DNA from: Roridomyces roridus
Lineage: Eukaryota; Basidiomycota; Agaricomycetes; Agaricales; Mycenaceae
Reading direction: 5' to 3'
DNA length: 64,000 nucleotides
NCBI GenBank assembly: GCA_029378245.1
Contig: JARKIF010000126.1
Coordinates: forward strand, 1-64,000
Position numbers and translations under genes: made by a program. Under the pieces are notes generated by a model that did not search any database, had not been told where the DNA came from, and saw nothing but the letters and a program-made list of their open reading frames with translations. Positions 56,696 through 64,000 of the stretch are shown here, one piece after another (position 1 is the stretch's first letter; each line of letters starts with the position of its first letter).

Positions 56696-58057
56696 CACTG
56701 TGGAACCAGGGGGACATGATTTTCATGTCCCCCGGTACCCCCCGATTCATGTGCCGATTCCATGAAACTCACAGAGAAGCCAATGAAAATCACATCACAT
56801 ACAGTGAAGCACTGTTTCTCGATTCATGTCCGTTTTCGACGTTTTCATGTTGCTTGGACATGAAAATGGCCTTGGATGCAATGAGTGCCTTCAGAATCAT
56901 TGGATGGGATAATGAAAACTATTTGCATTCACACCGAATTTCAGATATAAGTAGTGCAATTTTCGGGACACATGTACATAATACAGCCCGTAGTTACAGC
57001 CCGCAACCGCGCGTCCACCAGTTATACCCACCCCCGCATCCCACTAATGACGGGCTACTCAGACTCCTACTCTGGAGTAGCATGTCGGTGAATGGGTCAA
57101 CCTGTGGGATATGATTCAGGGACAGCGGCGGCCTTAGAAATCAAGCACGACGCACCGAGGGACTAGTTTCCAGTGCGCTTGGAGCGGGGTTTCGGGAGGG
57201 AGGGAAGGAGAAGGAGAAGGGAAATGGAGGTACTCACTAGTCACGTCACGAACTCGATCTCGACATCACTTGAAGGGCGACTCGGAACGGCTTTGAGGCC
57301 TGAGGACTGAGTTAGCATCCTTGACTCATGAAGAGTTAGTAGTCCGCGACGTACCTATGCCCACTGCCATTGGCGCACCCTCCTTTGTTGAGTCGGTACA
57401 TATCCTGCCTCACTGACCCTATTGGCCGCAGTCGTGAAGCTGAGTCGGAAGCCGCGTCTGCGTGTGGAAGAGGTGCGGTGAGTGGTCACAGATGAGCTGT
57501 ACTCTCTGGTGCCGACGATGATCGAGGACGGTGTATGTGGGTATCGCTGTGTGAAGAGACGAAGCCGGGGGTGACAAGGTGGGGGAAGGAGGGTGCCAGT
57601 GAGCGTTAAGAGCAAAGTGTGGAGCGCCGTGACATGTGTGACACCACTGACCTCATCCACAGCACCCGCTCCACAAAGGCACGTTCACCCTTTCCCAAGC
57701 CGATCTCGCCGCAGAATCGCACTGGGAAAGAACATTTGAACGAGGTCGTCAAGGAGTACAAGTCTCGGCGGTAATTTAATTTGAAAGACTCCTCCAGCTC
57801 GATCACCACCAATTTGGCTCGAATACATGAATTTCGTGGTGTTTCTACATGATTCAGGCTTCACCGATTCAGTGTTAGTGTCCCTGAAAATCACCGCGCA
57901 GAACATGATTTGGTACTGGGCATGGACCGAGTAAAAATCACCCGGTAATGCCTGAACAACCCGAGACATATGATGTGTTCATTTCATGCCACAGGCCCTG
58001 ATTTTGCCCGGTCATGCCACGGCGACATGAAATTCAGGTGCCGATGTTTTCACAGTG
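56696..58057. mobile_element. Inverted-repeat transposon inserted in a SINE-like pair
   Basis: 1362 bp. The ends are CACTGTGGAA and the complement of CACTGTGAAA, flanked by GAT on both sides (56693-56695 and 58058-58060). The left end continues with a palindrome GGGGGACATGATTTTCATGT..., and TTCATGTC words recur near both ends. The uninterrupted pair at 51838-52195 gives the empty site. No transposase domain was seen in the frames inside. Confidence 0.6.
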
Positions 58058-58440
58058 GATTATACCGCTGCGAGTTGCTCACGATCGCAAAGTAGCCGCG
58101 CAGCGACTGCACATCATTCGCCCGGCAGACTGCAAGTTCACTTCGTTCGATTCGGTGTGTTCTTAATCCATGTCAACAGCGCCAAATGCGTTTTCGGAGC
58201 AATTCCGCCGCTACGGTCATGCGAAAGCCTACCAGACGCACTTCCCAGGCCCTGTCCCCTCCAATTCGACTCGCAAAGATTAATTCAACGATACAAGTTT
58301 ATGGACACCCGAGGATAACAGCAAGGCCTACCGGTGCGCGGCGCACTTCCACTCAAAATAATAGTAGATGCTGGCTAGGTAGCAGTGGCAGGACCTCGTT
58401 CGAGTCGAGGGTAGGCCATGAGTGGTGTGGATTAGGTTTT
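58058..58440 (+). repeat. SINE-like units, right part of the interrupted pair and a further unit
   Basis: 58075-58165 matches 52050-52185 ('cgcccggcagac', TTCGTTCGATTCGG). 58340-58430 has another unit with CCTCGTTCGAGTCGAGG near 58394, again a T-arm-like hairpin. Confidence 0.6.
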
Positions 58441-59383
58441 TTTAATCTTTCCCTGTCAAAGTAGTTCCATGCGTAATACATAGGTTTCGGTTCGTAATTC
58501 ACTCCAGATCGAAGGTCCCTCTCAGCTCTGAGAAAACTTGCGATCTCGTTCATCCTCCCTCGCCTCGAATTCCCTTGCGCCACTCAGATATCCGCGTTAT
58601 GGGTTCGCCTGAACAACCCGAACATGTACACTTCGACGCAGAATTTAAACAGCTGGACGGACAGGGAGCACTGCAGATTCGGACCGTGGTATATACTTGC
58701 GCATGCGTGGGCCGTCATCCAGGGCCAAAAAAAAAAAAAAAAACCCCCAAGGGAAACTCGAAGGCAATCGAGAAAGCCCAAAGAAAGCCGTAATCAGAGT
58801 TACCAGTGGGCGTGTCCTCGAGAACATTCGACGATCGACAATAGGAGAACCGGTGCATCAGAGGGCCGTCGTAGGCACGGCAGCAGCAGGAATTCGTCAG
58901 GTTGAGCTCCGCGTCAAGTCTAAATGCGCAGCACTCATCGTTGTCCCCAAAAGTTTGAGCCGGGATCACCAGAGCGATACCATGTCTTGTATCAGACAGT
59001 GGAATGCTGCGCGTGGGGGAACCACCGAAAGTGAGTGAGCAGACGACTTGGGCTTGTAGTCAGGCCGGCGCTGAGAGCACGGGACGTGTTCATCGCCAAG
59101 CGGGAGCGACGACAGGACGTTCTAAGGCGGCGAGTTGGCGAATTCCTTCCAGCCACTTTGAGGTCAGTCCGAGTCAAAGGATGATTGGAGAGCAGGGATC
59201 ACCGTCCTACCAGCAGAATAATCGGACCGTGCGCATTCCTTGTCAAGGCGTTCAGCACAGTTTTGATCCCAATTCGAGGCCGTACTAAACAGTTGGGACT
59301 TGTCGGCGAGCATGTCGGAAGAATCCACGTGGCGGTCGGCCTTGCAGTCAACGGTTTCGCATTCGTCTCTATAGCTCTAGAAT
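58441..59383. other. Intergenic with a homopolymer run
   Basis: A run of 17 A followed by five C lies at 58727-58748. It is possibly the tail of a retroposed unit, but no TSD was found. No gene is called. Confidence 0.45.
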
Positions 59384-59708
59384 CTATGCAGTCTTCACCG
59401 TTCCCTCGGCGCCAGCACGCAAGTCGGCAAGCAGATCTCTAAGGCGTTGCCGCAGCTTCTTGACGAGCTCGTCGTCATCCGCGTCCGGAGGGGGCTATAG
59501 AACGGATGATAAGAGATCCTTGAGTTTGGAAAGATGAAAAAAATACCATCTGGTCGAGCAGATACTACGAGAACGGAATCAGGGAGAGAAAGAGAAGAGA
59601 GAATGGGATACCACCTCTGCCTCATCGATTGTCTGTCAACGAGGCTCAGCTCAGATGGCGACGGGATGGATGGGCACGCACCAGAATAAGAGGTCCGCTT
59701 CCATCCAT
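59384..59708 (-). CDS. 57-aa protein from four small exons
   Basis: Not recognised. Exons on the minus strand: 59682-59708 (27 bases), 59615-59632 (18), 59547-59564 (18), 59384-59494 (111). All junctions are phase 0 with GT-AG ends. The product starts MDGSGPLILTIDEAEYLLDQ, continues through MPPPDADDDE and ends in an amphipathic helix rich in Leu/Arg/Lys (LVKKLRQRLRDLLADLRAG). Four consecutive exons joining into one smooth helical, acidic-then-basic protein is unlikely by chance. The upstream ATGAATCG is followed at once by GTGAGT and could be part of a 5' leader exon. Expression is unproven. Confidence 0.6.
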
Positions 59709-60281
59709 TTCAGATGCGGCAGGCTGGATTGCAGATGGTAGACTCACCGATTCATGGTGGTGGCTGCGGCCAAGGAGTGGAGTCATCATCTGATCCAGAT
59801 CACGATCACGTGGCATGATTTCCCGTGGTTCAACAGCATTCCTTTAAATGAGATTTCGCTTCTACTCGCCGTGGGAGAGCCCGCATGCTCATCGTGTACT
59901 ATCTAATAGAGACTTTGAGCGCGGGCCTGGTCGCAGTGAGCGATCAGAGAATGTATATATGGCGTGCATCATCTTCTGTTGATTGAACTGTGGGAAGGCT
60001 CGCTCGTTGTGAATATCAAATCCATACGCGCCGATGCCTCTGGCGACCTCTGGCCAACGAGAACCCATCCGCTCAGGCGGTTCTTCACATACTTAGTATC
60101 CGAGTAGCATTTGCCATTCAGGGTCGCCAAAACTGAAGCGGGACACCTGGACCAATTGCAATTAGCGCCCACAGTTGAATGCCGGGCGGATCTCGTATAG
60201 CTTCAACGTACCGGATACAGCCCACCATTCGGAAGGATATCATTCCATCTAATTATATGTACATATCAAACTCCACCTCAA
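59709..60281. other. Intergenic, no gene
   Basis: Promoter side of the 57-aa gene and 3' flank of the TLC-like gene. No repeat seen. Confidence 0.4.
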
Positions 60282-61476
60282 TCACTCACTCGCAGACTCC
60301 CAACCTTCCGTGGCCTCCCTCTTCTCCTTATCCATTCCCTGAGCGATACACCACACCGCCCAGGACCCGTAACCCTGTGTCAACATGAGTGCAGTGAGGG
60401 TCAGCACGAACAGGACGCTGAACGCTACGTCGAGCTGCAGTTCGTGGTTGGGAGAGAGCTTGAGGCCCCACCAGATGAAGAGGTAGATCGAGATGCCGAA
60501 TTTGAATATCCTGGGGATGGGTCATATAATGGGAGGGAGAGATAGGAAAAGACGGCCTCACAGCGACTGCACGGCAGAGAAGTAGAGCCACCATCGTATC
60601 GTTTGTTTAGAGCAGCATCGGAGGCGGTCTGTATGGCAGACATCCCAGTTCAAAATCGAGCTGCGGGGGATGGCGGACAAGACGTACAAATTATCAAGGC
60701 AACAAAGATGGGCTGTTCTGTACTTGCGTGAAATATCCACAGCAGGCCTAGAGTTGCGAGTGCGGGGTGGAGCGTCCGTTGGAGGACACAAACGATGAGT
60801 ATTATTGCGAATAAGGTCTGGAGAGTGGTTGAACTTGGGTACGGAGGGCCCGGGAGGACCAGGCGACGCACACAAAAGTGGTGAATTAAAATCGGTGTCC
60901 GCAGACTTGGGCGGTAGGTCATCTCGAAGATATCTGACATCCGTCCTCAGCTAATGGAAGTTTGAGAAGCCAAGGCCACGCACATAATCCCGAGATGATC
61001 AGTGCCGCCACCCTCACCAAATCAAACCGGTCCACTGTATACATCTCCGCCATTATTGGACTCGCGGCGAGTTGCAGGGCAAGTGCGGTCGTCGTCCAGA
61101 ATACATTCAACACATCTGAGGGCCCGGATTATCAGCAATGATGGTGGGGCGAAAAGCTGGGCACGAACAACCAACCGTATTCCTCCTCTGCTCAAACGAA
61201 AGCTCCGTAAAGCTCCCGCGAGCAATCCTGCGCAGCGAAAACTCTGCCACTTTAGCGGAGATGTAGAGGAAGAGGAAGTAGAGGACGGCCGGGACAGGGT
61301 ACTGTGTGCCGTCAGAACTCACGTCAACATGAAAGCCAGAGAGAGAGACGCACAAACGCCACAGTCGTTGGCGTGATAATCTTATTCTGGTTGCTCATGT
61401 TCACGGGCGGGACGAGGTAGAGGGGGAAGACGTGTAGGGAGTGGCAGATTTGCCAGCGTGCGCTGTAAAATGTCAT
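60282..61476 (-). CDS. Multi-pass membrane protein, TLC-domain-like (copy 1, intact)
   Basis: Exons on the minus strand: 61354-61476, 61172-61301, 60984-61115, 60872-60933, 60688-60817, 60562-60628, 60282-60510 (290 aa, frame closes). It starts MTFYSARWQICHSLHVFPLY. About seven hydrophobic segments are seen, e.g. VPAVLYFLFLYISAK, NVFWTTTALALQLAAS, LFAIILIVCVLQ, ATLGLLWIFHAS, FGISIYLFIWWGLK and VAFSVLFVLTLTALML. An IFEMTYRPSLRTPILIHHFC segment with paired His resembles the TLC (TRAM/LAG1/CLN8) core; that assignment is tentative. A tandem paralogue follows at 62560-63680 with the same introns. Function, perhaps in lipids, is unknown. Confidence 0.75.
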
Positions 61477-62559
61477 GAAGGGCGTAATATATGGCACAGG
61501 GCAAAACGGCCTCGTGTCAGATGGAAACCCTGTACCCGGCCAACCACTCCAAGCCTACCAAGCGCCCGGGCGTCTATGCGCATGCTTTTTTTTTCTCTCC
61601 TAAGCGCACCTCCGCCGTACGTCAACCGTCAGTGCTAGACGTGACACTGCCAGCCCTTGTTTTAAATTGCACTGACTTTTTGATTTTTTGCCGGTGTATA
61701 GAAAGTGTCAGCAGAGGGCCGGAGGCTCGAACCCCCCGATCCGATGAATTGCTTATCGTCACGGGCTGTATTGCATTCAGGTCCAGGGCAAGTCCAGGGT
61801 TCCAGTGTTGTCTGATATTGTCGGCGACTCCAGCACGGCGTAAGCCTACACGTACAACACGCGAGGTTTGTTCGATTTCATTTGAGTCAGCAGGAAGCTA
61901 AGTACTGCACCCACGATAGCGGGTGTATTTAAATATTGGAATTGGCATCATTGAAACGAGGACTCGGCGACCTACATGAACGGCTAGGCATTATTCCGAC
62001 ATTGCTCTTGTTCTGACATCCCACCGCCCCACTCGAGCGCTGAGAGTCAAGTTCATAATTCGTCACAGCTGCAGGCCTAGACTCGAGACCAGTCTGTCTA
62101 TGAGATGTCTGTCTATCGACACCTCATAGACAGACCAGGTTCTGGTCTACTGCAGGCAAGGATCCGCGCACATGGGCATTGGGAGCCAATCCACGGGATT
62201 GGAAGCAAATTGGAAGGCCGTGGAGATCGCAGAGTCGAGGTTGGCTGGTCGAGGCCGTAATATGCCGAGAACATTCGCACGGTTGAATTGATCGCATCAG
62301 TGGGCGAAGAACTTCTCGCACGCTGCCCGCACGAGTAGATATCGAGTCCAAAGAGAATGCAGTCACCGCCAGTGTATTATCAGTGAGAACACCCAAGGCA
62401 CGCTGCTAACTCAGGTGTGTAAAGCCAAGCCTTGAAGGGAAACGCGCGTGGAGTGCCACAATGAAGAACTTGGTATTTTGAATCGCAATGAAGGGCGTAT
62501 TTCAACGAGAGGAGAAGATAACAACCAGGCACTCACTGAGGGGTGAAGGTAGAACACTG
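61477..62559. other. Intergenic between the TLC-like paralogues
   Basis: No gene. It contains the perfect-loop hairpin at 62093-62134 described separately. Other frames are short and overlapping. Confidence 0.45.
62093..62134. other. Long hairpin (17-bp arms, 8-base loop)
   Basis: Arms at 62093-62109 (TCTGTCTATGAGATGTC) and 62118-62134 pair with one G:T-type mismatch. CTGTCTAT words recur in the loop. Role unknown; it may be a transposon relic or a terminator-like structure. Confidence 0.7.
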
Positions 62560-63680
62560 TTAACTACTTACTCGGCGACTCCCAGCCACCAGCATCACCC
62601 TTTCCCTTCCTATCCATCCTCTGTGCAATTCTCCACGCAGCCCAGGACCCTGTGTCCCCATGAGAGCGCTGAGAGCCAGCACGAAGAGGACGCTGAACGC
62701 TACGTCCAGTTGTTGTTCATTATTGTGAGATAGCTTGAGGCCCCACCAGATGAAGAGGTAGATTGACACGCCGAATTTGATGATTCTTTACCTTCCGGTC
62801 AGATGTGTAGCGCGAGAAAGGCACCGGAGCTCACAGTGACTGCACGGCGGAAAAGTACAGTACACATTGGGTCGTGCGTTTTGAGCAGCATTGGATGCGG
62901 TCTGTAAACATGGTTGGCATAATTATTTGGCATTTGAATGGAAGGACTATGGCAGCGTACATATGATCAACCCAACGAAGAGTGGTTGCTCCGTACTCGC
63001 ATGGAATAGCCACAGCAGAGCCAGTGTGGCCAGTGCCGGGTGGAGGGTCTGTTGGAGGACACAGGCGACGAGAATTATCGCGAACAATGTCTGTTGGTCA
63101 AGTGAAGTTGCACTCGTGTGCGTGGAGGGACGGAATTGCAACACACGCAAAAATGATGAATTAACAGCGACGTCCGCATCCTCGGGCGGTAGATCATTTC
63201 GAAGATGTCTGGAGTCCATGTCAGTCACATGGAACTTAGCAGAAGCGACGGAGACACATAACCCAGAGATAATGAGCCCCGCCACCCTCACAAGACCGAA
63301 CCGTTCCTCCGTATACTTCTCCGCCATTATTGGACTCGCGGCGAGCTGCAGGGCGAATGCGATCGTCGTCCAGAATACGTTCAGTATATCTGATAAGTAT
63401 CAGCAAGGAAAATTCAGCTTTATCAAGTCCTGCCGGACGTACAACCAACAATATTCCTCTTGTGCTCGAATGGGAGTGCTGTGAACCTCTCACGGGCGAT
63501 CTTGCTGAGAAGTAACTCTGCTAGCTTGGCGGAAATGTAGAGGAAGGCGAAGTACAGGACTGCGGGGACGGGGTACTGCGTAACCAACGACAAGTCAACA
63601 TTTAGGATACCAGAAAGAAGCGAAAGTACAAATGTCACCGTTGTTGACGTGACACATTTATTCTGGGACTCGCTGATCAT
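62560..63680 (-). CDS. Multi-pass membrane protein, TLC-domain-like (copy 2, altered ends)
   Basis: Paralogue of the 60282-61476 gene with matching exons: MISESQNKCVTSTTVTF, YPVPAVLYFAFLYISAK, ILNVFWTTIAFALQLAAS, then IFEMIYRPRMRTSLLIHHFC, TLFAIILVACVLQQTLHP, LLWLFHASTEQPLFVGLII and IIKFGVSIYLFIWWGLK. The core and its splice sites are open. The N-terminal 26 residues of copy 1 are not encoded in frame upstream of the Met. After ALMGTQG a 5-base gap relative to copy 1 shifts the frame, giving an unrelated Arg-rich tail that stops at 62560. It may be a decaying copy or a functional variant. Confidence 0.6.
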
Positions 63681-64000
63681 GCTTGCAGGATGAGGTGCGG
63701 GACGCAAAGTGGCGAATTTGCGAGTACACGGTGGTGATATATAGCATTGGGGGGATGCCGGATAGTACTCCGTGCCGTGAGCCCGTGACCAGTCATGGCA
63801 GATCGGAACTTGGGTACTTAGAAGTACTAGATAGTGCCGTTCAAAGTACTACAGTCATCGGCTTCTCCTTATTTTCATCCTCTGCTTTGAGCTTTTTGGT
63901 AAATCGGAGGAGATGTTGAGGTGGAGCCGGAGAAGACGCTCAAACGAGCTTCGCGCCCCCTGACCCAAATTATTCAGGCTTTCCGTCTTGACAATCAGAA
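63681..64000. other. Window end, no gene assigned
   Basis: Promoter side of the second TLC-like gene. A 13-base direct repeat-like 'gtactagatagtgccg'/'gtactacagtcatcgg' region was seen, but nothing definable. Confidence 0.3.

Noticed and set aside
56716..57114. 132-codon frame inside the 1.36-kb element as a transposase
   Set aside because: No catalytic motif or recognisable domain. Too short for a transposase.

Overview
The window is nuclear DNA from a basidiomycete fungus, most likely an Agaricomycete. Genes are split by many short introns of about 45-60 bases with GT-AG ends. The gene families also fit: an expanded, divergent G-protein alpha subunit pair, a Gly-rich NACHT-ankyrin NLR-type gene, several seven-helix membrane proteins of kinds multiplied in mushrooms, a Ty1/copia element and a LINE. 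Exon chains were built by hand from splice sites and checked by reading-frame closure. The chains for PMS1, the amidase, both G-alpha genes, the thioesterase-like gene, the NLR, 7TM gene B, the 48.5-51.1 kb gene, the 57-aa gene and the first TLC-like gene all close in frame.

Layout. 1-2.6 kb: degenerate repeats. 2.7-7.9 kb: PMS1-type mismatch-repair gene and a formamidase/acetamidase. 7.9-10.0 kb: no gene called, one tRNA-like relic. 10.0-15.3 kb: two tandem G-alpha genes that both lack the catalytic switch II glutamine. 15.7-21.7 kb: tRNA-like repeats split by an intact copia element with identical LTRs and a perfect 5-bp target duplication. 21.8-22.8 kb: mitochondrial-type thioesterase-fold gene. 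22.8-31 kb: repeat-rich, with two copies of a non-autonomous inverted-repeat transposon family, many SINE-like units carrying a Pol III B-box-like motif, and one unrecognised single-exon gene. 31-48 kb: dynamic region with duplicated 7TM genes (A, B, C, D), an NLR with ten near-identical ankyrin repeats, and two transposon insertions in and just upstream of 7TM gene A. 48.5-51.1 kb: single-pass membrane protein. 51.5-59 kb: SINE-like units, a 5'-truncated LINE and a 1.36-kb element inserted in a repeat whose uninterrupted relative lies 4.7 kb away. 59.4-63.7 kb: a 57-aa gene with 18-base exons, and a tandem pair of TLC-like membrane genes, one with a frameshifted C-terminus.

The left third plus 48-51 kb is housekeeping or signalling. 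The 23-48 kb and 51-59 kb stretches are accessory, shaped by transposons and local duplication. The most notable items are the paired GTPase-impaired G-alpha genes, the NLR with homogenised repeats, three unnamed inverted-repeat transposon families with empty-site or target-duplication support, and the micro-exon genes.
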